Positions 41,340 to 50,691 of a stretch of DNA of 64,000 nucleotides are shown here, in pieces. The translations under genes were made by a program, and so were the position numbers. The notes below the pieces were generated by a model. The model was given only the letters and a program-made list of their open reading frames with translations, did not search any database and was not told the origin of the DNA. The DNA comes from Microbacterium natoriense. Lineage in GTDB: Bacteria; Actinomycetota; Actinomycetes; Actinomycetales; Microbacteriaceae. Every line of letters starts with the position of its first letter. The stretch's first letter is position 1. The stretch covers positions 1,674,001 through 1,738,000 of the forward strand of contig NZ_JAUSXV010000001.1 of NCBI RefSeq assembly GCF_030816295.1, in the 5' to 3' direction.

Positions 41340-42626
41340 ATGCGCAGTTTGCGAGTCACCACAGTCACCGCGATCGCTCTCGGAGCCGCGTTGGTCCTCT
41401 CCGGATGCGGCCGCGGAGCCGAAGACGGCGCGGGGGAGAACGGATCCGTCGCCCCGGCCGCGGAGGGCGAGGCCGACGGCGTGATCGAGGTCTGGACGGC
41501 CGGAGGCCACGCCGAGAACCTCGAGGTTCTCGCGGAGCCCTGGCTCAAGGCGAATCCCGACGCCACGTTGAAGGTCACGGACGTTCCCTGGGACCAGGTC
41601 ATCACGAAGGTGCAGACGGCGACCGCGGCGGGAACCGGACCCGACATCATCATGACCGGCAGCGACCAGACCGCCACGATCATCGGCATGGGTGCGGTCG
41701 ACGAGGTGCCCGACGGCGTGTATGACACCGATGACTTCTATCCTGCCGCCATCGACTCGGCCACCGGCGAGGACGGGGTGTACGCGATGCCCTGGTACGT
41801 GGAGACCCGCTTCCTCTTCTATCGCAAGGACATCGCCGCCGAGCTCGGCCTCTCGGCGCCGAAGACCTGGGAGGACGTCGAGACCATGTCCGCCGCGTTC
41901 CAGGCGCGTCCCGGGGGGACCTACGGCATCAACCTGCCTCGTCCGGTCGAGCAGCCTGCTCAGGTCCTCGTGCCCTTCGACGCCCAGGCCGGCGGCTCGC
42001 TGACGGACGGCGAGAAGTGGACCATCGACACTCCGGAGCTGGTGTCCGCGCTCGACTTCTACGCCGGCTTCTTCCAGCGTGGCGAAGCCCCTCTCGAGAA
42101 GACCGACGCCACGTTTGAGAACGGCGGTACACCCATGTTCATCTCGGGGCCGTGGATGCTCGACGTGTTCAGCGAGGCGATCGAGGCGGGAACCGCGCCG
42201 GCGGACTTCACGCTCGACTCGGTCGGATACAGCGTCTTCCCGACCGGTCCTGGCGGCAGCAATGACCAGTACATCGGCGGAGGCAATCTGGGCGTCTTCT
42301 CGGCATCCGACAACAAGGCATCCGCGTGGTCGTTCCTGTCTTGGGTGGGCGAGCAGGAGCAGCAGGAGCAGTGGTTCACACTGCAGAACGAGCTCCCGGC
42401 GAACATCGCGGCCGGTGACCTCCCGGCGATTCAGGAGAATCCGGTCACGCAGACGCTCATGGAGCAGATGAAGGACACGGTCGCGATGCCGAACTATCCC
42501 GCGTGGTCGCAGATCTCCGACCTGCTCGGCAAGTACTCGGAGCAGGTCGCCAGCGGCCAGATCACGAGCGAAGAGGCGGCGAAGGAGATCCAGTCCCAGG
42601 CCGATTCGATCGGCTTCGGATGGTGA
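41340..42626 (+). CDS. Sugar ABC transporter substrate-binding lipoprotein (LacI-controlled locus)
   Basis: 428 residues. Lipoprotein signal with lipobox VLSGC and Cys at residue 23, then a family 1 solute-binding fold: IEVWTAGGHAENLEVLAEPW (core EVWTAGGHAENLEVL), GTGPDIIMTGSDQT, MPWYVETRFLFYRKDI (core PWYVETRFLFYR) and the ligand-side segments MFISGPWMLDVF and YSVFPTGPGG. This family binds mono- and oligosaccharides. The neighbouring GH1 enzyme suggests beta-glucosides such as cellobiose. The ATG follows GAAGGAGTGCGC. The next gene overlaps its stop by 7 bases. Confidence 0.92.
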   Translation: MRSLRVTTVTAIALGAALVLSGCGRGAEDGAGENGSVAPAAEGEADGVIEVWTAGGHAENLEVLAEPWLKANPDATLKVTDVPWDQVITKVQTATAAGTGPDIIMTGSDQTATIIGMGAVDEVPDGVYDTDDFYPAAIDSATGEDGVYAMPWYVETRFLFYRKDIAAELGLSAPKTWEDVETMSAAFQARPGGTYGINLPRPVEQPAQVLVPFDAQAGGSLTDGEKWTIDTPELVSALDFYAGFFQRGEAPLEKTDATFENGGTPMFISGPWMLDVFSEAIEAGTAPADFTLDSVGYSVFPTGPGGSNDQYIGGGNLGVFSASDNKASAWSFLSWVGEQEQQEQWFTLQNELPANIAAGDLPAIQENPVTQTLMEQMKDTVAMPNYPAWSQISDLLGKYSEQVASGQITSEEAAKEIQSQADSIGFGW

Positions 42627-43546
42627 GCGCCGCCCGTCCGCAACGGCCGGGGAAGGTGACTTCCCTGGCCGCCCAGCGGCGGCGTTCCGCCTTCATCGCC
42701 TGGGTGTTCGTCGCCCCCTTCGTCCTGACGTTCGGGACGTTCGGACTGATCCCGCTGGTGAGCTCGCTCGCCATGGCGTTCACCGATCTCCGCGCACGCG
42801 ACATCAGGACGCCGTTCAACGTCGACTTCGTCGGATTCGCGAACTTCGTGACCGTGCTCACCGACGAGTCCTTCCTCCGCGCGCTGCGCAACACCCTGTT
42901 CTTCGTGGTTCTCGGAGTGCCGGTCACTCTGTTCATCGCGCTGGTGCTCGCCGTCCTGCTCAACTCGGTGAGCCGCCGCGTGGCGACCTTCTTCCGCGTC
43001 GGCTACTACATCCCGGTGATCACCACGATCGTCGCGGTCGCCGTCGTCTGGCGCCTCATGTACCAGGACTCGGGAGTCATCAACACGATCCTCGGCGTGA
43101 TCGGCATCGACGGGCCCAACTGGCTCAGCGATCCGAACACGGCTCTCGTGGCGATCACGGTGATGGCGGTCTGGCGCAACATCGGCGGATCGATGGTCAT
43201 CTTCCTCGCGGGGCTGCAGAGCATCCCGTCCGAGGTCAACGAGGCCGCATCGATCGACGGCGCCAACGCCTGGCAGAAGTTCTTCCGAGTGACGATCCCG
43301 ATGATGATGCCGACGATCCTCCTCAATACGATCCTGATCACGACGGGCTACATGCAGTTCTTCGACGAGCCGTTCGTCATGACCAACGGAGGACCGTTGG
43401 AGTCGACCACGTCGATCGCGCTGCAGGTCTACAACCAGTTCAAATACGGGAACTACTCGGTCGGAGCGGCGGGCGCCTACATCCTGTTCGCCCTCGTCGG
43501 CATCCTGGCGATCATCCAGTTCCGCTTCTTCCGGCAGAGGACCTGA
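42620..43546 (+). CDS. Sugar ABC transporter permease (MalF-like)
   Basis: 308 residues with six transmembrane helices. The N-terminal AFIAWVFVAPFVLTFGTFGLIP (core VFVAPFVLTFGTF) is typical of binding-protein-dependent sugar permeases. The EAA coupling motif is EVNEAASIDGANAWQKFFRVTIPMM, of which the core is NEAASIDGANAWQKFF, at about residues 210-225. The ATG overlaps the binding-protein stop by 7 bases; a GTG one codon later is an alternative. It pairs with the next gene. Confidence 0.92.
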   Translation: MVSAARPQRPGKVTSLAAQRRRSAFIAWVFVAPFVLTFGTFGLIPLVSSLAMAFTDLRARDIRTPFNVDFVGFANFVTVLTDESFLRALRNTLFFVVLGVPVTLFIALVLAVLLNSVSRRVATFFRVGYYIPVITTIVAVAVVWRLMYQDSGVINTILGVIGIDGPNWLSDPNTALVAITVMAVWRNIGGSMVIFLAGLQSIPSEVNEAASIDGANAWQKFFRVTIPMMMPTILLNTILITTGYMQFFDEPFVMTNGGPLESTTSIALQVYNQFKYGNYSVGAAGAYILFALVGILAIIQFRFFRQRT

Positions 43547-43548
43547 CC

Positions 43549-44400
43549 ATGACACTCGCACGCACGCACCGCCCCGCCTTCCGCTGGGGCAACCTCATCG
43601 TCCTGGTCGTCCTCTCGGTAGGGCTCGCCGCGACCATCCTGCCGTTCGTCTGGATGGTCCTCGGCGCATTCAAGACGAACGCGGAGATCATGTCGCGGCC
43701 GGTCACCTGGTGGCCGCAGCATCCGACGCTCGACAACTTCAGGGCGTGGCTGTTCGAGTTCGACATCGTCCGGCCGTTCCTCAACTCGGTGATCCTCGCG
43801 GGCGCCACCGTCGCCACGACTCTGCTCTTCTCGTCGATGGTGGGCTGGGCGCTCGCGAAGATGACGTTCCCGGGGAAGAACGCGATCATCGTGGTCGTCC
43901 TGTCGACGATGTTCGTACCGGGCATCGTCACACTGATCCCGCAGTTCGTGCTGATCGCGAACCTCGGGATGGTGAACACCTACTGGGGGCTGATCCTCCC
44001 GGGGATGGTCGGGGCCTTCGGTGTGTTCCTGATGCGGCAGTTCATGCTCGAGATCCCCGACTCGCTCCTGGATGCCGCGCGCATCGACGGGGCCGGAGAA
44101 TTCCGCACCTTCTTCCAGATCGTGCTGCCTCTGTGCAAGGCGCCTCTCGCGACGCTGGCGATCTTCACGTTCATGGGGTCGTGGAACAGCTTCCTCTGGC
44201 CGCTGATCATCTCCCAGGACGATTCGATGTACACGCTCCCCGTGTCCCTGGCGCTGTTCTCGTCCGAGGCGGGCGGGCACGGCGCCGACTACGGTCTGCA
44301 GATGGCCGGCTCGTTCCTGATCGTGATCCCCGTGCTCGTGCTCTTCATCGCGATGCAGAAGCACTTCGTCCAGGGCATCACGATGACGGGCATCAAATGA
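43549..44400 (+). CDS. Sugar ABC transporter permease (MalG-like)
   Basis: 283 residues with six transmembrane helices. The MalG-type start has LPFVWMVLGAFKTNAEIM near residue 30, and the EAA motif is LLDAARIDGAGEFRTFFQIVLP, core DAARIDGAGEFRTFF, at about residues 178-195. The end HFVQGITMTGIK matches the usual terminal GxxxGAxK-like tail. It follows its partner after 2 bases. No ATP-binding subunit is encoded in the operon, so a shared MsmK/UgpC-type ATPase from elsewhere is probably used; that is inference. Confidence 0.92.
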   Translation: MTLARTHRPAFRWGNLIVLVVLSVGLAATILPFVWMVLGAFKTNAEIMSRPVTWWPQHPTLDNFRAWLFEFDIVRPFLNSVILAGATVATTLLFSSMVGWALAKMTFPGKNAIIVVVLSTMFVPGIVTLIPQFVLIANLGMVNTYWGLILPGMVGAFGVFLMRQFMLEIPDSLLDAARIDGAGEFRTFFQIVLPLCKAPLATLAIFTFMGSWNSFLWPLIISQDDSMYTLPVSLALFSSEAGGHGADYGLQMAGSFLIVIPVLVLFIAMQKHFVQGITMTGIK

Positions 44401-44439
44401 GGCACCACGTCGAGAGCACGAGAAAGGGATTCATCTCAC

Positions 44440-45642
44440 ATGACCGGACACACCCCCGCACCTCGGGGTTTCCTCTGGGGGGCGGCGACCGCCGCGCACC
44501 AGATCGAAGGCGGCAACGTCAACACGGGGCACTGGGAGCTCGAGTACGCGCCGGGATCGACCATCCCCGAGCCGTCGGGCGACGCCTGCGATTCCTACCA
44601 CCGCTTTCCGGAGGACATCGCCCTCCTCGCGGATGCCGGACTCACGGCGTACCGCTTCTCAGTCGAGTGGGCTCGTATCGAACCCGAGGAAGGCGTGGTG
44701 TCGCGCGCCCAGCTGGACCACTACCGGCGCATGATCGATGCGTGCCGGGACCGCGGCGTCGAACCCGTCGTCACGCTGCATCACTTCACGTTCCCTCGCT
44801 GGTGGGAGCACAGCGGCGGCTGGTACTCCGAGCGGAGCACCGACCGGTTCCGCAGGTTCACGGAGGTCTGCACCGCGCTCCTCGACGATGTCGACTGGGT
44901 GATCACGATCAACGAGCCGAACATGATGGTCAACCAGACCGAGGCGCGGATCGACACCGAGAACGGCGTGAACTTCCCCGGTCCCTCGCCGTACCTCGCC
45001 CGCGCGATCGCGAGCGCGCACCACGCCTCGACCGAGGTGCTGCGCGGGTTCGGAGGGGTGAAGTCGGGGTGGTCGGTCGCGAATCAGGTGTTCCAGGCGG
45101 TCCCCGGGTGGGAGACACAGCGCGACGAATGGCAGTACTGGCGCGAGGACTTCTTCCTCGAGCAGGCGCGGCAGGACGACTTCATCGGGGTGCAGTCTTA
45201 TCTGCGCACGATCATCGGCCCGTCCGACGACGCCGAGGGCTTCGGGCCGCAGCCCTGGCCGGAAGGCACCGAACGCACGCTGACGGGCTGGGAGTACTAT
45301 CCCGAAGCGCTCGGCCATGCGCTGCGGCACACGCACGAGGTCACCGGCGGCATCCCCATGGTGGTCACCGAGAACGGCATGGCCACCTCAGACGACACGC
45401 GGCGGGTCGACTACACCACGGGTGCGCTCTCGGCGATGGCCGACGCGATGGAGGACGGCTGCGATGTGCGCGGCTACCTGCACTGGTCTCTGCTCGACAA
45501 CTACGAATGGGGCTCGTTCCGGCCGACCTTCGGACTCGTCGCGGTCGATCGGGAGACGTTCGCACGCTCGCCCAAGCCGAGCCTCTCGTGGCTCGGCGGA
45601 CTGGCTCGCCGCAACGTCGTGCCACGGTTGCGAACGGAGTGA
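44440..45642 (+). CDS. Family 1 glycoside hydrolase (beta-glucosidase)
   Basis: 400 residues, slightly short for GH1 (usually about 440-480). The N-terminal signature GFLWGAATAAHQIEGGNVN is present. The acid/base catalyst is E159 in TINEPN, and the nucleophile is E311 in VTENGMAT. The aglycone-side tryptophans YLHWSLLDNYEW are near the C-terminus. There is no signal peptide, so it hydrolyses imported beta-glucosides in the cytoplasm, which fits its place as the last gene of the LacI-controlled importer operon. Several loops appear trimmed, which may affect specificity. AGAAAGG lies upstream of the ATG. Confidence 0.92.
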   Translation: MTGHTPAPRGFLWGAATAAHQIEGGNVNTGHWELEYAPGSTIPEPSGDACDSYHRFPEDIALLADAGLTAYRFSVEWARIEPEEGVVSRAQLDHYRRMIDACRDRGVEPVVTLHHFTFPRWWEHSGGWYSERSTDRFRRFTEVCTALLDDVDWVITINEPNMMVNQTEARIDTENGVNFPGPSPYLARAIASAHHASTEVLRGFGGVKSGWSVANQVFQAVPGWETQRDEWQYWREDFFLEQARQDDFIGVQSYLRTIIGPSDDAEGFGPQPWPEGTERTLTGWEYYPEALGHALRHTHEVTGGIPMVVTENGMATSDDTRRVDYTTGALSAMADAMEDGCDVRGYLHWSLLDNYEWGSFRPTFGLVAVDRETFARSPKPSLSWLGGLARRNVVPRLRTE

Positions 45643-45763
45643 TCACGCGGGGAAGCTGCGCATCCGCGCAGAGGAGAATGCGCAACTGAGCGGCGCTTTT
45701 GTGCGCTCCCTCCGAGCGGTTTGTCGGACCGGTGAGCACTCGGTGACGAATCGGCAAACAGCG

Positions 45764-45792
45764 TTGATGATGTCGGGTGCCGTCCGTATGCT
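45764..45792 (+). promoter_or_regulatory. Probable promoter of the secreted nuclease gene
   Basis: TTGATG, 17 bases, TATGCT: one of the best sigma-70-type matches in the window, about 100 bases before the start codon. The 250-base gap upstream otherwise shows only a short hairpin (CTGCGC/GCGCAG) just after the GH1 gene. Confidence 0.55.
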
Positions 45793-45892
45793 CACAGACA
45801 TATGTGCACCCTGGGAGACCGGTGTGCACCACGGCAGAACCCCACAAGAGTTCACCGTGACCCGAGTCCGAAACGCCGAGGAGACCAGCCGT

Positions 45893-48800
45893 ATGATTCC
45901 CGCTCCCGACGACGACGCCCGCAAGGGCGTCGCGTCAGTACCCAGAAGGCGCGGGCGCATCGGCGTCCTCGCCGTGACCTGTGTCGCAGCTCTCGGCTTC
46001 GGCTCACTGGTCGCCGCGCCCGCCTACGCCAGCCCCGACGGAACCGGCGTGGTCATCAACGAGGCCTATCTCTCCGGCGGCAGCGCCGGTGCCGCCTACG
46101 TCAACAAGTTCGTCGAGCTGTACAACCCGACAACCCAGGCCATCTCGCTCGACGGCAAGTCGCTGCAGTACCGCTCGTCGACGGGCACGGGCGCATCGAA
46201 CGGCGTCGCCGCGCTCTCGGGTTCGATCCCGGCCGGCGGTCACTACCTCGTGCAGGCGGGAAGCAACGGCGCGAACGGCGCGGCTCTTCCCAAGGCGGAT
46301 GCCGTCAGCACTCTCAATCCGAGCGGCACCAACGGCACGCTCGCCCTCGTCGACGGCACGGCGGCCGTGACGCTCACGCCCGGCTCCGTCGTGGGTCAGG
46401 CCGGCGTCATCGACGTGCTCGGCTACGGCACCTCCAACACGTTCGAGGGCGCTGCGGCGACCCCGCCCACCGGCAACACCGACGTGAAGTCCTTGAACCG
46501 CACGAGCGGTGTCGACACCGACAGCAACGCGGCGGACTTCACCCTGTCGGCCACCATCACCCCCACGGCGTCGGGCAGCACCGATCCCGGTACCGACCCG
46601 GGCACCGATCCCGGGACGGAGCCGACCAAGGCGACCATCGCCGAGGTGCAGGGCACGACCGACGTCTCGCCGCTGAACGGCAAGACCGTCACCGTCGAGG
46701 GTGTCGTCACCGCCGATTACCGCACCGGCGGCTACGCGGGCGTCACCATCCAGACCGCCGGATCCGGCGGAGCCGCTGACGCGACCCCCGGCGCCTCAGA
46801 CGGTCTCTTCGTGTACCTGAACGCGCTCGCGCCGACATTGGCGATCGGCGACCTCGTCTCCGTGACCGGCTCCGTGAGCGAGTACTTCGGGCAGACGCAG
46901 ATCAACCCGGCCGCCCTCTCCGCCATCACGGTCGTGCAGCCGGGCGCCGGCGTCCCCGCCGCGACCCCGCTCGCCGACACCGTGCTCGGCGCCGCGCGGG
47001 AGCAGTACGAGAGCATGTACGTCGCTCCCACGGGCACCTACCGCGTGGCATCCAGCCACCAGCTGTACAACTACGGCGCGCTGTGGCTGAACGTCGGCGG
47101 GGGTCTCGCCCAGAAGAGCACCGAGGCCGCACTGCCCGGCGCCGACGCCGCCGCGATCACCGCAGGCAATCGCGCGAACCGCATCCTGCTCGACGACGGC
47201 TGGTCCATCCAGGTCACGAACAAGAACCACCCGAACGAGCAGCCGTACTTCACGAAGGACGTGGTGGTCCGCAACGGCGACACCGTCGACTTCGGCGACA
47301 ACGGCTACGTGCTGCAGTGGAGCTTCGACGACTGGCGTCTGCAGCCGGTCGTGCCGATCGACAACACGTCGTCGTCCGATCTCAAGGTGGGCTTCACCGC
47401 GACCAACCCTCGTCCGGCATCCGCTCCGACCGTCGGCGGAGACGTGCAGGTCGCATCGTTCAACGTCTACAACTACTTCACGACGCTGTCGAGCGAGAAC
47501 TCCAATGCGCGCGGTGCCGCGAATGCCGCGCAGTTCGCGATCCAGAAGTCGAAGATCGTCTCGGCGATCAACGGTCTGGGCGCCGACATCGTCTCGCTGA
47601 TGGAGATCGAGAACTCGATCAAACTCGGCGGCACGCTCGACTCGGCGCTCGCCGACCTCGTCGACGGCCTCAACGCCGATGCGGGCAGCGAGGTGTGGGC
47701 CTACGTGCACACGCCGGATGCGCTGAACAACGCCGCGATCACCGACTACATCACGAGCGCGATCATCTACAAGAAGGGCGCGGTCTCGCCTGTGGGCGAT
47801 GCCATGACCGTCGTCGACGAGACCGTCTGGGGCAATGCCCGCGAGCCGATCGCTCAGGCGTTCGACGTCGACGGCCGTATCGTCACCGTCGTCTCGAACC
47901 ATCTGAAGTCGAAGTCCGACCCGAAGGACGGCACGCCCGTGCCCGCCGACGAGCAGGGCTTCTTCAACTCCGCACGTGTGGCGCAGGCGAACTCGATCCT
48001 CTCGTTCACCCAGACGATCGAAGAGAAGACGGGCAGCAGTGACATCCTGCTGATCGGCGACTTCAACGCCTATGCCAAGGAAGACCCGATCCGGGTGTTC
48101 ACGGATGCAGGCTGGAGCGACGTCGCGCGCGAGAAGGCCCCAGAGGAGCACACCTACTCGTTCGACGGCGAGGTCGGATCGCTCGACCACGTCATCGCGT
48201 CGCCCTCGCTCGTGTCGTCGATCACCGGCGCCGGAGTCTGGAGCATCAACTCGCCCGAGTGGAGTGACCGCGGCTACGCGTTCGGCGCCACCGAGGCAGG
48301 CACGCCGTTCCGCTCCAGCGACCACGACCCGATTCTCATCGGCGTCTCGGCGACCACTCCTCCGGTGAGCATCGACGTCGTCACGGTGAACGACTTCCAC
48401 GGCCGCATCGAGGCTGACGGGGCCGCTGCCGGCGCCGCTGTCCTCGCTGGTGCGGTGAAGCAGTTCCGTGCGGAGAACCCGAACACGATCTTCGCCGGAG
48501 CCGGCGACCTGATCGGCGCGTCGACGTTCACCTCCTTCATCAACGACGACAACCCGACGATCGACGCGCTGAACGCGGCCGGTCTCGATGTCAGCGCTGC
48601 GGGCAACCACGAGTTCGACCAGGGCTGGGCCGATCTGCGCGATCGCGTCCAGGACAGGGCGAACTGGGAGTACATCTCCTCCAACGTGTTCCTCACCGAG
48701 ACGGGAGAGCCCGCGCTCGCCCCGGCCTGGGTCAAGGAGCTCGACGGCGTGCGCGTCGGTTTTGTCGGAGCCGTCACGGAGGATCTCGACTCCCTCGTGT

Positions 48801-50533
48801 CACCTGAAGGGATCAAGGATCTCGAGGTGCGCAGCATCGTGGACTCGGTGAACGCCGTGGCCGACGATCTGCGCGACGGGGACGACGCCAACGGCGAGGC
48901 GGATGTCGTCATCCTCCTCGTTCACGAGGGCGCGACGACCACTGACGTCGCCAGCATCACCCCCGACTCGCCTCTCGGTGAGATCGTCTACGGGGTGGAC
49001 GACGACGTAGACGCGATCGTCTCGGCGCACACGCACCTCGCGTACAACCACGTCATCGACGGCCGCCCGGTCGTCTCGGCGGGTCAGTACGGCGAGAACC
49101 TGGGGCTGATGAACCTCCAGGTCGACCCGAAGACGAAGGACCTGATCTCGATCACCAATGAGATCAAGCCTCTCGTCGTGGGCGGCGTGGCTCAGTATCC
49201 GGCGGACCCCGCGGTCGCCGACATCGTCGCGAAGGCGAAGGCCGAAGCCGACGTGCTCGGCGCCGTCAAGGTCGGAGACATCACGGGCGACTTCAACCGG
49301 GCCCGCCAGAGCGACGGCAAGACGGAGAACCGTGGTGGCGAGTCCACCATCGGCAACTTCGTCGCCGACGTGCAGAAGTGGTCCACCGGTGCCGACCTGG
49401 CGCTGATGAACCCCGGCGGCATCCGCGCGAACCTCACGTTCGCCTCGACCGGCGCGAGCGACCCCGACGGCAACGTCACCTACCGCGAGGCGGCGACCGT
49501 GCAGCCGTTCGCCAACACGCTGGTGACGTTGACCTTGACCGGTGCCCAGTTGAAGAGCGTTCTCGAGGAGCAGTGGCAGCCCGCCGGCTCCGCGCGTCCG
49601 TTCCTGAAACTCGGCGTGTCGAAGGAGCTCAGCTACACCTACGACCCGGCCGCAGCACAGGGATCGCACATCACGTCGATCACGCTCAACGGCGCTCCGG
49701 TCGACCCGGCCGCGAACTACACGGTGGCCGCGAACTCGTTCCTGGCCGGGGGTGGCGACAACTTCGCCTCCTTCAAGCTCGGCGCGGGCAAGCGCGACAC
49801 CGGCAAGATCGACCTGCAGTCGATGGTCGACTGGTTCGACGCGAACAAGACGGCCACGCCCGACTACGCGCAGCGTGCCGTCGGCGTCACGGTCAGTGCA
49901 GCGGACGCCGACGGCTACAGCGCCGGTGACCAGGTGACCGTCTCGCTGTCCTCTCTCGCGTTCAGCGCCGGCGAGCCGGCCCCCGGCGAGGTCTCGCTGA
50001 CGCTGGGCGACACGGTTCTCGCGACCGGCGCCGTCGATCCCACGGTGGTCACGGCCACGGATGAGGTCGGTCGCGCAGTGCTGACGTTCGCGGTTCCCGA
50101 GGGCGTGTACGGAGAGCAGTCGCTCACCGTCTCGGTCGCGGGCACCGGAACCACGGCACACGTGCCGTTCACCATCACGGGCGAGCCTGAGCCGGAGTTC
50201 AACGGCGCGATCACGCTCGACTCGTCGAAGGTGGCCGCGGGCAAGAAGCTCACGATCTCCGGAACCGGCTACCAGCCGGGGGAGACGGTGACCGTGCAGC
50301 TGCGGCCGAAGAAGGGCGAACCCATCTCGGTCGGCACCATCCAGGTGGGCGTCGAGGGCTCGTTCACGGCATCCGTCACTGTTCCGAAGGGCACGCAGCC
50401 CGGCAAGTACACCGTCGCAGTGGCGCAAGCCGATGGAGACGAGGCGACCGCCACGGTCACCGTCAACCGTTCGGGCGGCATCATCAAGGACATCATCGAC
50501 TGGCTCTGGGATCTGCTGACCGGCTGGTTCTGA
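45893..50533 (+). CDS. Secreted ExeM/NucH-type nuclease fused to a 5'-nucleotidase
   Basis: 1546 residues. Signal peptide to about residue 46 (AYA-SP). A lamin-tail-like domain (about 50-220) is followed by a TDPG repeat linker. An OB-like domain (about 245-390) precedes an EEP nuclease domain (about 515-815: SFNVYNYF, SLMEIENS, GDFNAY, SSDHDPI). A metallophosphoesterase domain (about 826-1060: VNDFHG, AGDLIGAS, GNHEFD, AHTHL) and a 5'-nucleotidase C-terminal domain (about 1140-1300: GGESTIGNF, NPGGIRAN, GGGDNF) follow, then two beta-sandwich domains. There is no LPxTG; the end is IIDWLWDLLTGWF. All catalytic motifs look intact. It likely degrades external DNA to nucleosides and phosphate. 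The ATG has CGAGGAGACC upstream. Confidence 0.9.
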   Translation: MIPAPDDDARKGVASVPRRRGRIGVLAVTCVAALGFGSLVAAPAYASPDGTGVVINEAYLSGGSAGAAYVNKFVELYNPTTQAISLDGKSLQYRSSTGTGASNGVAALSGSIPAGGHYLVQAGSNGANGAALPKADAVSTLNPSGTNGTLALVDGTAAVTLTPGSVVGQAGVIDVLGYGTSNTFEGAAATPPTGNTDVKSLNRTSGVDTDSNAADFTLSATITPTASGSTDPGTDPGTDPGTEPTKATIAEVQGTTDVSPLNGKTVTVEGVVTADYRTGGYAGVTIQTAGSGGAADATPGASDGLFVYLNALAPTLAIGDLVSVTGSVSEYFGQTQINPAALSAITVVQPGAGVPAATPLADTVLGAAREQYESMYVAPTGTYRVASSHQLYNYGALWLNVGGGLAQKSTEAALPGADAAAITAGNRANRILLDDGWSIQVTNKNHPNEQPYFTKDVVVRNGDTVDFGDNGYVLQWSFDDWRLQPVVPIDNTSSSDLKVGFTATNPRPASAPTVGGDVQVASFNVYNYFTTLSSENSNARGAANAAQFAIQKSKIVSAINGLGADIVSLMEIENSIKLGGTLDSALADLVDGLNADAGSEVWAYVHTPDALNNAAITDYITSAIIYKKGAVSPVGDAMTVVDETVWGNAREPIAQAFDVDGRIVTVVSNHLKSKSDPKDGTPVPADEQGFFNSARVAQANSILSFTQTIEEKTGSSDILLIGDFNAYAKEDPIRVFTDAGWSDVAREKAPEEHTYSFDGEVGSLDHVIASPSLVSSITGAGVWSINSPEWSDRGYAFGATEAGTPFRSSDHDPILIGVSATTPPVSIDVVTVNDFHGRIEADGAAAGAAVLAGAVKQFRAENPNTIFAGAGDLIGASTFTSFINDDNPTIDALNAAGLDVSAAGNHEFDQGWADLRDRVQDRANWEYISSNVFLTETGEPALAPAWVKELDGVRVGFVGAVTEDLDSLVSPEGIKDLEVRSIVDSVNAVADDLRDGDDANGEADVVILLVHEGATTTDVASITPDSPLGEIVYGVDDDVDAIVSAHTHLAYNHVIDGRPVVSAGQYGENLGLMNLQVDPKTKDLISITNEIKPLVVGGVAQYPADPAVADIVAKAKAEADVLGAVKVGDITGDFNRARQSDGKTENRGGESTIGNFVADVQKWSTGADLALMNPGGIRANLTFASTGASDPDGNVTYREAATVQPFANTLVTLTLTGAQLKSVLEEQWQPAGSARPFLKLGVSKELSYTYDPAAAQGSHITSITLNGAPVDPAANYTVAANSFLAGGGDNFASFKLGAGKRDTGKIDLQSMVDWFDANKTATPDYAQRAVGVTVSAADADGYSAGDQVTVSLSSLAFSAGEPAPGEVSLTLGDTVLATGAVDPTVVTATDEVGRAVLTFAVPEGVYGEQSLTVSVAGTGTTAHVPFTITGEPEPEFNGAITLDSSKVAAGKKLTISGTGYQPGETVTVQLRPKKGEPISVGTIQVGVEGSFTASVTVPKGTQPGKYTVAVAQADGDEATATVTVNRSGGIIKDIIDWLWDLLTGWF

Positions 50534-50565
50534 CCACGATGATCTGAGACCCCCTCGGGGGGAGA

Positions 50566-50603
50566 GACGAAGGCCGTCGGGAGTGATCCCGGCGGCCTTC
50601 GTC
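50566..50603 (+). terminator. Rho-independent terminator after the nuclease gene
   Basis: A 17-bp stem with one G-U pair, GACGAAGGCCGTCGGGA with TCCCGGCGGCCTTCGTC, loop GTGA, followed by GTTGTGG. Confidence 0.85.
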
Positions 50604-50629
50604 GTTGTGGGGATGGCTCCGAAGACTTC

Positions 50630-50657
50630 TTGTGTTTGTGTTGTTCTTTGTTGTAAT
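50630..50657 (+). promoter_or_regulatory. Probable promoter/operator of the fructose operon
   Basis: TTGTGT, 16 bases, TGTAAT within an unusually T/G-rich patch containing several TTTGT/TTGTT direct repeats. DeoR-family repressors often bind such repeats, so autoregulation by the first gene is plausible. Confidence 0.4.
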
Positions 50658-50691
50658 GTGTGGGAAACAAATCCCCGTCAACGGAGTCGGC

